Assembly: GCF_001902295.1 (NCBI RefSeq)
Contig: NZ_CP018335.1
Span: 3,596,001-3,660,000, forward strand
Direction of reading: 5' to 3'
DNA: 64,000 bases
From: Clostridium kluyveri
GTDB lineage: Bacteria; Bacillota; Clostridia; Clostridiales; Clostridiaceae
This document shows, piece by piece, positions 32,655-42,001 of the stretch. The notes under the pieces were generated by a model. It was not told where the DNA came from. It was given only the letters and a program-made list of their open reading frames with translations, and searched no databases. The position numbers and the translations under genes are program-made. Position 1 is the first letter of the stretch. Every line of letters begins with the position of its first letter.

Positions 32655-34418
32655 TCAGATATTTATACTATTTTGTATAAATTTAATTTCTCTATGTGTT
32701 AACTGGAAATAATCATATAGTTGTTCCTGAAAATTATAGGACTTTGAAAAAATTATAGGAGGAATATACAATTTCATTAAATTGCTGGGATAGTATTCAT
32801 ATAAATCACACCCTAATTTTTTCCCAAAAGTCTTAAAATAAAACTCATAGATAGAACTATTTAATATATTTAAAAGAGTATCATAATCCACTAAATCATC
32901 TCTTTTGATTACCAGAGAATATATGTCTGCACTAAAATAACTTCCCTTGTCTAAGGCAAATCTATTATTTTGAGATTTATAAGGGAATATAATTTTTTTA
33001 TCCTCAAATATTTCGGCTTTTCTTCCCCATTGAAGTTCATACCACCTTCTTGTTCCCCTTTTGCATTCTCTTCGTTTAATAAGTCTTTCTTTATATTGAC
33101 CTATATATTCTATGGAATTTGGATATTGACTTTCATATTCTATAAAATTAGAATAAATTATAAATTTTTTATCTCCATCTATGCTGTTTTTATGTATATA
33201 ACTGCTCTTTATCCAGGGCTTTATTATATTCAATTCAATTTTATTCTTTAATACAGTATCTCTATCCACTATAAAGGCCCTGTCACAGCCTGTTATTATT
33301 CCCTGGTAACTTTCACATATATCCTTTAAGGAAAAATTGCATTTTTTTCTTATCTTATTGATTATATTTTTTTCAAATTCACTGATAAAAACCCATCCAT
33401 TATCATCTATAGAGCTTTGAGGTATAAAAAATTTTTTATACCTTATTTTATCTTTATTTAGAAATAAAGAATCATAAAATTTATTTCTACCCTTTTTTTC
33501 ACTTTGGTCAGGTTTTATAATTTCTATTTTATTATTAAGACTTTTTTTATTTCTGAAAAATATTATTATAGGATCTACTCCCACTCCTTTAAAAGGTCTT
33601 ATTCCATAAAAATCTACAATTTTATATATGGTTGTATTAGTACTTAAAAATTCTCTCAACTGCTTTCCACTACAAGCTTCACAAAAATATCTGGGAGTAA
33701 TAAAAGCAGCTTTTCCTGTTTTTTCTAAATATTTTAGTGATTTTTCAAAAAAACAATAATAAACATCTGATTTATCTTTGTATATATTTTTATAAACTTG
33801 TTTCAAAATTTCAGAATATTTCTTTTCTATAGATTTATGTCCTATATATGGTGGATTTCCTATAAATATATCAAACTTTTTTTCTATGGTGTCTATTAAG
33901 AAATCTTTTAAAACAAAATTTTCTTTTTGAAATTCTCCACTTATTGAGAATAGATCTATATTTAAAATCTTAAGTGCAACTTCATCTATGTCAAATCCAA
34001 ATAAATTATTACATACTATGTGGGAATTTATATTTTCAAGTTTTAAATTTATGTTATTCACATTATTTATTACCTCTATATTTTTAATAAATATGTGCCT
34101 AAGATAAAAAAAACACGCAGAAAGTATGTTGCCACAGCCACAAGCTGGGTCTACAATTTTTATAAATGGATTATAAATTACATCCTCTTCCGCAATTAAA
34201 TTTTTAATCATAAAATAGGAAAGTTCTCTCTGAGTATATACTATTCCAGCTCTTTTATTTATGCTTACCAGTTCATAATATTTTTGAGAAAAATACTCCT
34301 CTTCAGATATATTAAACTGCTGTTTAATATTTTTTATTAGCTTTAGTTTTTCTCCTTTTGATATTGATGTCTCCATAAAATTATAAATTTTTTTAATGCT
34401 TTCAATAAAATCATTCAC
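32655..34418 (-). CDS. camA: Solitary N6-adenine DNA methyltransferase, CamA-like
   Basis: 587 residues. Methyltransferase core: a segment like Y-T-P (AGIVYTQRELSYFMIKN), SAM motif I DPACGCGN near 90-97, catalytic NPPYIGHKSIEKKY from 188. The C-terminal TaqI/Eco57I-like specificity domain contains QGIITGCDRAFI, IKRRECKRGTRRWYELQWGR, PYKSQNNRFALD and ILNSSIYEFYFK. The order and wording of these blocks closely match, from memory, CamA of Clostridioides difficile (577 residues), a solitary enzyme that methylates CAAAAA and affects sporulation. No restriction gene is nearby. The neighbours are speE, spoIIA and pdaA. Start chosen at GTG 34418, 8 bases after GGAG; an upstream GTG (34454) has no site. 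The gene symbol is by homology; target sequence not tested. Confidence 0.85.
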   Translation of the reverse strand: MNDFIESIKKIYNFMETSISKGEKLKLIKNIKQQFNISEEEYFSQKYYELVSINKRAGIVYTQRELSYFMIKNLIAEEDVIYNPFIKIVDPACGCGNILSACFFYLRHIFIKNIEVINNVNNINLKLENINSHIVCNNLFGFDIDEVALKILNIDLFSISGEFQKENFVLKDFLIDTIEKKFDIFIGNPPYIGHKSIEKKYSEILKQVYKNIYKDKSDVYYCFFEKSLKYLEKTGKAAFITPRYFCEACSGKQLREFLSTNTTIYKIVDFYGIRPFKGVGVDPIIIFFRNKKSLNNKIEIIKPDQSEKKGRNKFYDSLFLNKDKIRYKKFFIPQSSIDDNGWVFISEFEKNIINKIRKKCNFSLKDICESYQGIITGCDRAFIVDRDTVLKNKIELNIIKPWIKSSYIHKNSIDGDKKFIIYSNFIEYESQYPNSIEYIGQYKERLIKRRECKRGTRRWYELQWGRKAEIFEDKKIIFPYKSQNNRFALDKGSYFSADIYSLVIKRDDLVDYDTLLNILNSSIYEFYFKTFGKKLGCDLYEYYPSNLMKLYIPPIIFSKSYNFQEQLYDYFQLTHREIKFIQNSINI

Positions 34419-34563
34419 ACTTTTATCTCCATTTTTATGTAAATTACATTTCACTTGTCACTATTTTGATATACCTAATAATTGAAATTATTCCTGTAAA
34501 TTTTAAGTATAAGATATCTGATTAAGTATACCATAAAATATATATTGTAAGGTAGGTGATAAG

Positions 34564-35448
34564 ATGAAAAAGAAATTTACATCAGTAATTCTATTATGTA
34601 TAATTTTTTTATGTTTTTTTAACACAAAAAATTATTATAAACAAAGGGCTATTTCTAAAATTAATGATACCTTAGCTGTTAATAAAAATTTAAGTGCCAG
34701 TGAATCCCCTACTGATTCCCAAAGCTTAAAAAATTTGGACATATCTAAATTGGACAGAAGTGAAAAAAACTGGTTTTTTAAACCTAATAATAGGGGTACT
34801 CCTTCTGAAGAGCCTGAAGAAATTCTAAAGCTTTTAAATAAATATTCTTCATATTACCTAGGAGATACTTCCAAGAAAGTAATTTATTTAACTTTTGATG
34901 AAGGATATGAAAATGGATATACCCCCAAAATACTAGATATACTAAAGTCAAATAATGTCAGTGCCGCTTTCTTTGTTACTACTCCTTATATGAAAGACCA
35001 TCCTGAACTTGTAAAAAGGATGGTAGAAGAGGGACACCTGGTATGCAATCATTCTACACATCATCCTTCTATGGCAGAAGCTGCAAAAGAGCCTGTAAAA
35101 TTTCAAGAAGAATTCACTGTGACAGAGGATACCTATGAAAAGATTACAGGCAAACAAATGCCTAAATTTTTTAGACCCCCTATGGGAAAATACAGTGAGT
35201 TATCCTTGTTCTATACTCAAAAATTAGGCTACAAGACAATCTTTTGGAGCTTTGCCTATAATGATTGGAATATCAAAAAACAGCCTTCTCCTGTAGAATG
35301 TAAAAAAATGATAAGCCGCAGAACTCACAATGGAGCTGTTATTTTACTTCATGCAGTATCAAAAACAAATTCAGAAATATTGGATTCTGTGATAAAAGAC
35401 TGGAAAGATAAGGGATATATATTGCAAAGCTTAGATAAAATTCCTTAA
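34564..35448 (+). CDS. pdaA: Polysaccharide deacetylase, PdaA (muramic delta-lactam) type
   Basis: 294 residues with an N-terminal signal or anchor (6-22). NodB-type deacetylase domain: LTFDEGYENGYT at 109-120, HSTHHPSM near 162-169 (metal histidines), RPPMGKYS and VILLHAVS. The TFDEGYENGYT form is specific to PdaA, which deacetylates N-acetylmuramic acid on the way to muramic delta-lactam in spore cortex. ATG preceded by GGTAGGTG. Divergent from the camA-like gene across 145 bases, so they may share control. Convergent with tagA. Confidence 0.9.
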   Translation: MKKKFTSVILLCIIFLCFFNTKNYYKQRAISKINDTLAVNKNLSASESPTDSQSLKNLDISKLDRSEKNWFFKPNNRGTPSEEPEEILKLLNKYSSYYLGDTSKKVIYLTFDEGYENGYTPKILDILKSNNVSAAFFVTTPYMKDHPELVKRMVEEGHLVCNHSTHHPSMAEAAKEPVKFQEEFTVTEDTYEKITGKQMPKFFRPPMGKYSELSLFYTQKLGYKTIFWSFAYNDWNIKKQPSPVECKKMISRRTHNGAVILLHAVSKTNSEILDSVIKDWKDKGYILQSLDKIP

Positions 35449-35454
35449 AATCAA

Positions 35455-35550
35455 ATTAAAAGTTAAGAGTTATGGATTAAGAGTTATGGATAATTTTTTA
35501 AATTTTGTATCTTTCTTTACTCTTCATTATTAACTCTTAACTCTTAATTA
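35455..35550. terminator. Convergent terminator/inverted repeat between pdaA and tagA
   Basis: TTAAGAGTTATGGA occurs twice in tandem (35463-35490), and its complement TAACTCTTAACTCTTAATT lies at 35531-35549, allowing a long stem around a T-rich loop. The right arm overlaps the tagA stop codon. Confidence 0.6.
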
Positions 35551-36263
35551 AACTTTTTACTATATACTATTACTTTTAATAAAAATTTAGGTATTGAAGA
35601 AAGTCTTTTTATCCTCCAAGGCTCCTTAAAAACTCTATACAGCCATTCAAGTCCTGATTTTATCATCCAGGCTGGCGCCCTTTTGGTCTTTCCTGAAAAA
35701 ACATCAAAACTTCCTCCTACTCCCATGTATACCCTGCAGGGAAGCCTATCCATATTCTCAACTATAAAAATATCCTGTCTTGGTGCACCCATAGCCACAA
35801 ACAGTATGTGGGCTCCACTCTCTTTTATATTCTGAATAATATCTTCACACTCATCCAAATTAAAATATCCATTGTGACTCCCAGCTATATTTAAATTAGG
35901 ATATTTGCTTTTCAAATTTTTAATACAATCTTCTAATATATTTTGCCTGGCTCCTAAAAGATATATGGGATTCCTCTCTTCACTACATTTTTCTATTAAA
36001 GCTTCCATTACTTCTATACCTGCTATTTTTTCTTTTACAGGGGGTCTCACTATTCTAGAAGCTAATACGGTACCCAATCCATCTGGAATTATTACAGTGC
36101 TTTTTGAAGTAAAGCTTTTTAAAAGTCTACTGTCATTAAGTCCATTATAAAGTATTTCAGGATTGCCAGATACTATATTAACCTTTGAAAATTTGTCTAT
36201 GTAATTTAAAAACTCCAATTTACTCCTGTTAAACACATCAAATTCTAATATCCTGGTAAACAT
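35544..36263 (-). CDS. tagA: WecG/TagA/CpsF-family glycosyltransferase
   Basis: 239 residues. Family blocks: VNIVSGNPEILYN, IPDGLGTVLASRI near 70, PIYLLGARQNILEDC, LFVAMGAPRQDIFI near 165 and YMGVGGSFDVFSGKTKRAPAWMIKSGLEWLYRV. TagA adds N-acetylmannosamine to the lipid-linked GlcNAc primer of teichoic acid; WecG adds ManNAcA. Here it could transfer the uronic sugar made by the wbp genes. Start at ATG 36263 with GAAGGAG upstream, one base past the stop of the preceding gene. Last gene of the polysaccharide locus. Confidence 0.88.
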   Translation of the reverse strand: MFTRILEFDVFNRSKLEFLNYIDKFSKVNIVSGNPEILYNGLNDSRLLKSFTSKSTVIIPDGLGTVLASRIVRPPVKEKIAGIEVMEALIEKCSEERNPIYLLGARQNILEDCIKNLKSKYPNLNIAGSHNGYFNLDECEDIIQNIKESGAHILFVAMGAPRQDIFIVENMDRLPCRVYMGVGGSFDVFSGKTKRAPAWMIKSGLEWLYRVFKEPWRIKRLSSIPKFLLKVIVYSKKFN

Positions 36264-36264
36264 A

Positions 36265-36918
36265 TTAAAATGCTCCTTCACTTTTAAATACAGAGAAAAT
36301 TGTTTTAAATAAAATTTTTATATCTGTCCATAATGAAAAACTTTTTATATACGTTAAATCATAATAAACAGTTTTGCCAAGCTCTATTTCCCCTCTGCCG
36401 CTTATCTGGGCCAGTCCGGTTATTCCGGGGGTAACTAGAAGTCTTTGTTTGTACGCCTCTGGATAAAATTTAACTACATCTGGTATTTCAGGCCTGGGTC
36501 CCACTAAACTCATATTTCCAAATAGCACATTAAACAGCTGGGGAATTTCATCCAAACTGGTTTTTCTTAAAAAAGCTCCAGATTTTGTAATTCTGCTGTC
36601 ATTTCTGCTTTGAAATACGAAATTTTCTAAATTTTCAGGTTTTATATCCAGAGTGATCTTCTTATCCGCACCCACTACCATAGTTCTAAATTTATATATT
36701 ATAAATTTTTTTCCATTTTTACCCACCCTGACTTGTTTGAATATGGCAGGTCCTTTTGAATCCAATTTCACCCATACAGCCAATACTATAAACACTATAC
36801 TCAGCACAATTATTCCTAAAAGTGAAATTATAAAATCAAATATTCTCTTTAAAAAAAATTGTATCTTTTTACATTTTATATCCTTATCCAAATCTATTTT
36901 TATATCTTCTGCCTGCAT
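36265..36918 (-). CDS. Undecaprenyl-phosphate sugar phosphotransferase (initiating transferase)
   Basis: 217 residues, the short polyprenyl-phosphate sugar-1-phosphate transferase type. One membrane hairpin near 25-50 (FDFIISLLGIIVLSIVFIVLAVWV), then KLDSKGPAIFKQVRVGKNGKKFIIYKFRTM, TSLDEIPQLFNVLFGNMSLVGPRPE and TPGITGLAQISGRGE. It loads the first sugar onto the lipid carrier at the membrane's inner face. It lacks the long multi-span N-terminus of WbaP. The ATG has no strong binding site. The substrate sugar cannot be read from sequence. Confidence 0.92.
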   Translation of the reverse strand: MQAEDIKIDLDKDIKCKKIQFFLKRIFDFIISLLGIIVLSIVFIVLAVWVKLDSKGPAIFKQVRVGKNGKKFIIYKFRTMVVGADKKITLDIKPENLENFVFQSRNDSRITKSGAFLRKTSLDEIPQLFNVLFGNMSLVGPRPEIPDVVKFYPEAYKQRLLVTPGITGLAQISGRGEIELGKTVYYDLTYIKSFSLWTDIKILFKTIFSVFKSEGAF

Positions 36919-36989
36919 AATTTTATGTTCTGTAAAAAATACATCTTACAGAAATCATATATTCACCTACTTTCACTCTATAGCATATT

Positions 36990-37994
36990 CTATAATACCT
37001 TTTTTAACCTATTTAAGACCACAGCACCAAAAAATGTAACTATAAAAGCACTTAAAAAAAAGTGCAGATTTCCCATATGTCCATATTTTACTGTATAGTA
37101 CTGTCCATATAAATACAGTATACCTGATTGGGATAAATAAATATCATAAGAAGTATTAGATATATACTTTATTATATCCATAAAAAATCCTTTTTTCCAC
37201 CTTAAACTAAATATAAACAATATAAATAATGTAGAATATACAAGTACTGCCGGACGTTGAAATGTAGTAATGCAGTCTATATCTTTATTATATTGATTAC
37301 CAGGTATAAAATTATAAAGTACTATAAATATTGATAATAAAAACATAATTAAAATTACAGTCCTATATTTATTTAACTTTTCAGAAATACTTTCAATATT
37401 TTTCCCCATATAGCCTCCCAGAGAAAAATAAAAAAGCCAGTAACATAAATTTTTCTTATTCCAAAACCACTGCTCCGGTGCTTGGACTTTAAAATAATAA
37501 AAATATATTAAGAAAAAAGATGTAATAAGAAGACTCAAAAAAAGCCACCATCTTTTCCCCATAAATTTATATATAAAGGGAAATATAATATAAAATTCTA
37601 TAATTAAAGGTACAAAATAAAAATGATAAAATACATTTCCGTATACCATATCACTTAAATCACTATATATATTAAAATTTTTAGTTATAATTAATATATA
37701 TAGAATACACCACAATACATACTGGGGTACAATTTTCAAAAATCTCTTAACTATAAATTCCGAATAACTGGAATCCCTTTTATAATTTATAGTCAATCCC
37801 ATTCCTGAAACAACTATAAAGGCAGGAACAGAAAACCTTGAGAGCTGATTTAAAAAAAATGTTATATCATAAGTAGTAGAATAGGGCCTACATCTGTAAA
37901 GCACAGTAGCAGAAACATGCAATACTATTACCGCCACTATAGAAGCTGCCCTGATTACATCCATCTCTAAAACACGTTTTTTAATAATCCCCAC
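36990..37994 (-). CDS. Acyltransferase-3 family membrane protein (first copy)
   Basis: 334 residues with about ten membrane segments. The N-terminal MDVIRAASIVAVIVLHVSA holds the R..H signature of acyltransferase-3 (O-acetyl transfer to surface sugars), and FSVPAFIVVSGMGL follows. It probably O-acetylates the polysaccharide. A GGGGGTGGGG lies over the GTG at 37994, and the best-spaced next codons are ATT, so the start is unsure. A second, distinct copy lies at 49327. Confidence 0.85.
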   Translation of the reverse strand: MGIIKKRVLEMDVIRAASIVAVIVLHVSATVLYRCRPYSTTYDITFFLNQLSRFSVPAFIVVSGMGLTINYKRDSSYSEFIVKRFLKIVPQYVLWCILYILIITKNFNIYSDLSDMVYGNVFYHFYFVPLIIEFYIIFPFIYKFMGKRWWLFLSLLITSFFLIYFYYFKVQAPEQWFWNKKNLCYWLFYFSLGGYMGKNIESISEKLNKYRTVILIMFLLSIFIVLYNFIPGNQYNKDIDCITTFQRPAVLVYSTLFILFIFSLRWKKGFFMDIIKYISNTSYDIYLSQSGILYLYGQYYTVKYGHMGNLHFFLSAFIVTFFGAVVLNRLKKVL

Positions 37995-38013
37995 CCCCTT
38001 CTTTACATAATAA

Positions 38014-39564
38014 TTATTTTAAAATTTTCATCTTAAGTTCATCAACTAAATATGTAAATCCTTCAACCTTGAAAAAATATAAACATATAAAATAAATTAC
38101 AATTCCAAATATAAAACACATCCCTATGGAAATTAGATTTCCTATTATAATAGAAGAAATTACACTCCTGCATATATTGTTTATAATATATATGGTTATA
38201 CCCATTACAATGGACGAAAGAATTATCTTGGAAAAACCAACAAATATTCTGCCAAGTTCTATTCCCTTTAATTTTTTATTTAAATTCCACATCATAAGTA
38301 AAGTAGTTATAGTGGCAGATATAGATGTAGCTAGTGCCAGTCCTGATACCCTCATATATTTTATTATGAAAAAATTTATAATTATATTTAACACTATTCC
38401 TATAAAACTATTTATCATGGGAGTTTTTACATCCTTAATAGAATAAAAGGCCTTATTCAAAATATCCCTTAATCCATAGGCCACCATAGCAGGACAATAA
38501 AAAAGCAGTGTACTGGAAGTTAAATTAGCAGCCTGCAAAGTAAAAGCCCCCCTTTTAAAAATTATATCTATAAGGGGATGTCTTAATATCCCTATGGCAA
38601 CTGCTGCAGGTACCATTATTATCATTATAGCATTTATGGAAGTCACAAGAGCTTTTTTATATTTTGCGGTATTGTTTTTAACTGCCAATTCAGATAGAGT
38701 CGGATATACTATCATAGCTATTCCAATGGCAAAAACCTCATAGGCCAAAGTATTGACTTTGTTTGCATAATCTAAGACTGTAACAGCTCCAAAATATATA
38801 TTGGTTGCAAAAGATCTATTTACGAACACATTTAGTTGAATCAATGAGGTACTTATAATCACAGGTATCATCATTTTAAACATCTGCACTGCATATTTAT
38901 CTTTAAAATCTAGTATAAATTTATAACCATAGCCTAACTTTCTATACCTTGGTATATTTATTATAAATTGAATGAAAAATCCCACTACCGTTGCTATTGC
39001 AAAACCCTTCATTCCATATTTAGAAGTTAAAAATATAAGATATATTATATATACCAAATTAGACATCAGTGCCATAGCTGCAGGTTCATAAAAATTTTTA
39101 TGGGATTGAAGTACTCCAGTAACCACACTTTGAAGAGTTACAAATATCAAAGATATGAGTAATATCCTGACTATTTCAACGGATTCATTAAATATTAAAT
39201 TACTCGATGTAAATCCATGAGCAAAAATATATATTATTTGTTTGGAAAACACTATAAGCAGCACAGTTAGAATTATAGTAAAAAGAGAAGATATGTTTAT
39301 TATATTATTTACAAAATTGTTTGTTTCTTTTTTGGTACCTTTTTGCATATGTTCCCAATGGAGTGGTATGAAAGTAGTGGTAAGTCCATAGCTTACCGTA
39401 GTGAGTAAATACACTATCCCAAGGGCAAAATTATATATATCTGTAGTATAGGTTGCCCCAAACTTTGCAGCTATAAGGGCATCTCTTATTAGTGCTAAAA
39501 TTTTTCCTAGGATTATCAAAAGCATAACTGCAGCGGAACCTTTTATTACTTTTCTTCCTGTCAT
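38014..39564 (-). CDS. MurJ/MviN-family lipid flippase (second copy in locus)
   Basis: 516 residues, about 14 membrane segments. MOP-family MurJ features: GKILALIRDALIAAKFGATYTTDIYNFA near the N-terminus and NRSFATNIYFGAVTVLDYANKVN further in. In a polysaccharide locus it may act as the repeat-unit flippase in place of a Wzx. Start at ATG 39564, 8 bases after GGAG. It is similar in layout to the protein at 47619, pointing to old duplication or two flipping steps. Confidence 0.9.
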   Translation of the reverse strand: MTGRKVIKGSAAVMLLIILGKILALIRDALIAAKFGATYTTDIYNFALGIVYLLTTVSYGLTTTFIPLHWEHMQKGTKKETNNFVNNIINISSLFTIILTVLLIVFSKQIIYIFAHGFTSSNLIFNESVEIVRILLISLIFVTLQSVVTGVLQSHKNFYEPAAMALMSNLVYIIYLIFLTSKYGMKGFAIATVVGFFIQFIINIPRYRKLGYGYKFILDFKDKYAVQMFKMMIPVIISTSLIQLNVFVNRSFATNIYFGAVTVLDYANKVNTLAYEVFAIGIAMIVYPTLSELAVKNNTAKYKKALVTSINAIMIIMVPAAVAIGILRHPLIDIIFKRGAFTLQAANLTSSTLLFYCPAMVAYGLRDILNKAFYSIKDVKTPMINSFIGIVLNIIINFFIIKYMRVSGLALATSISATITTLLMMWNLNKKLKGIELGRIFVGFSKIILSSIVMGITIYIINNICRSVISSIIIGNLISIGMCFIFGIVIYFICLYFFKVEGFTYLVDELKMKILK

Positions 39565-39578
39565 TATTTTCACTCCAA

Positions 39579-40703
39579 CTATTTTTCTGAAAGTATTGTA
39601 TTATATGCCTCTAGGTATTGCCTGCAAAAATTATTTATGGAAAACCTACCTATGGTATTATCGTATAAATTTTGCCCCATAAGAGCAATTTGGTCTCTTT
39701 TATCATAAGCTGATTCCATTTTTTCATATATATCTTCTATAGATGAGGGCTTTACTAAATAAATTAAATCCCTACCTACCATTTCTCCTATGCTTCCTAC
39801 ATCTGGAGCTATAAAAAATTTCTTTACTGCTGCACTTTCAAGTAAAACCATAGGAGGGGCTCCTCCTTCACTGAAAGAAGTTAAAATTCCTGTTTCTCCT
39901 GCATTTATAAAATCTATGCTATTTTCTTTATATCCTGTGAGTATTACTTTGTCCTGTAGATTTAACTGCAGTATTTCCTTTCTCAATTTCTCTTCCATAG
40001 AACCATCTCCAACTATAACAAGCTTTACATTTTCTCTGCGTTTTTCAAGTAGATTAAAAGCCCTTATAAGAGATAATTGATTTTTTACAGGATGCATCCT
40101 GGCTACATTTACATATACAAAATCATTTTCTGAAATTCCATATTTTCTTCTTATATTTTCCCTTGAGCAGCTTATATTTATATGGTTAAAATCTATCCCA
40201 TTACTTACTATGAATTTTTTCCCTATGAAACTATTTTTCTGAAGTAAATTTTTAAGGTAACTGGAAACACATATATAGTTTTTAAAACTTTTTAATCCTA
40301 TGGAGCTTAAAGGGGTGAAAAATAAATGCTTCATTTTATTATTCAAAAAGTCTTTTCTATAATCACTGTGTAGTGTAGCAACTGTAGGTATTTTTACATT
40401 GTTTTTCAAAAAATAATGTAGGAAGAAAGGCTTTGCCCCGTGAAAATTTACAATATGGATATCATTTTGTACTATATAATCCATTATATCTTTTCCATGG
40501 GTTGGATTTTTTTTAAACTTTACTGTATCTATTTTTAAGCTTTTACTTCTTTCATAAAGTTCTCCTCCTCCCAAAGTTCCAATAATACAATGAAACATAT
40601 CCTTTGAGTAAAGGGCCAAATTCAATACATGCATTCCTCCCCCACCAGTATCATTTGAAGATATAATCTGTAGTACTCTAATATTTCCCACCCCCACTAT
40701 CAA
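39579..40703 (-). CDS. Glycosyltransferase family 4
   Basis: 374 residues, GT-B fold. N-terminal VLQIISSNDTGGGGMHVLNLAL (acceptor side); C-terminal nucleotide-sugar side FVYVNVARMHPVKNQLSLIRAF, VIVGDGSMEEKL, ILTGYKENSIDFIN and the E..EGGAPPMVLLESAAV motif near 285. Overlaps the preceding gene by four bases. GGGGGTGGG is placed for a start at an ATT (IRVLQIIS); TTG 40703 and the GTGs after it have no proper site, so the start is uncertain. Donor unknown. Confidence 0.88.
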   Translation of the reverse strand: MIVGVGNIRVLQIISSNDTGGGGMHVLNLALYSKDMFHCIIGTLGGGELYERSKSLKIDTVKFKKNPTHGKDIMDYIVQNDIHIVNFHGAKPFFLHYFLKNNVKIPTVATLHSDYRKDFLNNKMKHLFFTPLSSIGLKSFKNYICVSSYLKNLLQKNSFIGKKFIVSNGIDFNHINISCSRENIRRKYGISENDFVYVNVARMHPVKNQLSLIRAFNLLEKRRENVKLVIVGDGSMEEKLRKEILQLNLQDKVILTGYKENSIDFINAGETGILTSFSEGGAPPMVLLESAAVKKFFIAPDVGSIGEMVGRDLIYLVKPSSIEDIYEKMESAYDKRDQIALMGQNLYDNTIGRFSINNFCRQYLEAYNTILSEK

Positions 40704-41965
40704 AATAGCTTTACAAAAATACTACTGTTCTTTTCTCTATACATCATTCCCTGGGATACAGCTAATAATATCCAAAAATATGTAGTGGTTTTAGGTACAA
40801 AAAACAAATTGTCAAATAAATTCATAACATAAAATGCTATCATGGAAGCCAGAAATCCTGTATAAAAATACTTATAGAAATTATTTTTTACAGTATTTAT
40901 AAATATTTTAACCTGAATTAAAGAGGAAACAAGTACTGCCGCAAAGGATATGCCCCCTATAATTCCAAGTTCACTTTCAATTTTCAAGTAAGAATTATGA
41001 CAGGGATATCTGCTGTATCCATAAAATTTATATTGTGGGTATATTTCTACATATTTATCATATAGGCTTACATAGTTTCCATTTCCCACTCCAAATATAG
41101 GATGATCCACTATCATCTTTTTTGCAATACTCCAAAGATATATTCTGGATTGATTCTGCACAGGATCACTTATAGCAAAAATTCTATCCTTTATGCCTGG
41201 AACAAACAATGCTATAATTCCTACTACAAAAAGAGGTATAATTAATTTGAAACTATATAAAACAATCAATACTACCATTCCCACTACTATTCCAATAATG
41301 GCATTTCTTGAACCTGTAAATGCTATGTTAAAAAGCATTAGAATTGTCAATAAAATGTATAACAGCTTTTTTATTCTCTCCTTTTCATATATACTCAGCA
41401 TAACTAAAGGAAAGATAGCCAATATTAAAAAAGCTGCCAAATTATTTGGATTATCCATAGTGGCCATTATTTTAAATCTGGCATAGCCATAATTTTCGAA
41501 TTTTCCACTCAATCCAAATCCTGTAAAATGCTGATAAATACCGTACAAACACAATACAGCACTTGTAACTATATAAGAACCCAGTATTCCATTTAAAAAT
41601 TCCTTTTTATTATATTCATATTTAATTATAAAAAACAATATTATATAGGATATAAATCTAAAACTTTCACTTAAAGCTATCGTTTTTTCACCTGCATAGC
41701 TTATAGAAACAATCATCATAATAGCCAGTATACTCATAAATATAGTCAAATAACTGGTAAAAAAATCCTTCATTCCAGAAAAAAATCTTTTTCTGCATTC
41801 TTTAGAAACCATAAATTTCACTATATAAACAAGTATAATTAAAGCAAGTATACAATCTGCAGGAGGAATATGAACTCTCATTATAGATACTTTACTACTG
41901 CTTAATAAAGGTAATAATATTACATAGGCACACATAAATAAATACAATAATCTATCCAAAAACAA
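40700..41965 (-). CDS. O-antigen ligase/polymerase (WaaL/Wzy) family membrane protein
   Basis: 421 residues, about eleven membrane segments. A large loop holds ARFKIMATMDNPNNLAAFLILAIF and the family's conserved loop region SRIYLWSIAKKMIVDHPIFGVGNGNYVSLYDKYV..CHNSYLKIESELGIIGG. Either polymerises repeat units or attaches the finished chain. TTG start at 41965 after GAGGTG. A second candidate polymerase of another type lies at 50371. Confidence 0.87.
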   Translation of the reverse strand: MFLDRLLYLFMCAYVILLPLLSSSKVSIMRVHIPPADCILALIILVYIVKFMVSKECRKRFFSGMKDFFTSYLTIFMSILAIMMIVSISYAGEKTIALSESFRFISYIILFFIIKYEYNKKEFLNGILGSYIVTSAVLCLYGIYQHFTGFGLSGKFENYGYARFKIMATMDNPNNLAAFLILAIFPLVMLSIYEKERIKKLLYILLTILMLFNIAFTGSRNAIIGIVVGMVVLIVLYSFKLIIPLFVVGIIALFVPGIKDRIFAISDPVQNQSRIYLWSIAKKMIVDHPIFGVGNGNYVSLYDKYVEIYPQYKFYGYSRYPCHNSYLKIESELGIIGGISFAAVLVSSLIQVKIFINTVKNNFYKYFYTGFLASMIAFYVMNLFDNLFFVPKTTTYFWILLAVSQGMMYREKNSSIFVKLF

Positions 41966-42001
41966 AATCTCACCTCTTCCTTAAAATATCTTCTGTAAGA
42001 A

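Noticed and set aside
32655..34418. Reading the adenine methyltransferase as a type IIG restriction-modification enzyme
   Set aside because: There is no nuclease motif in the extra N-terminal residues, and the size and blocks fit a solitary CamA-type methyltransferase.
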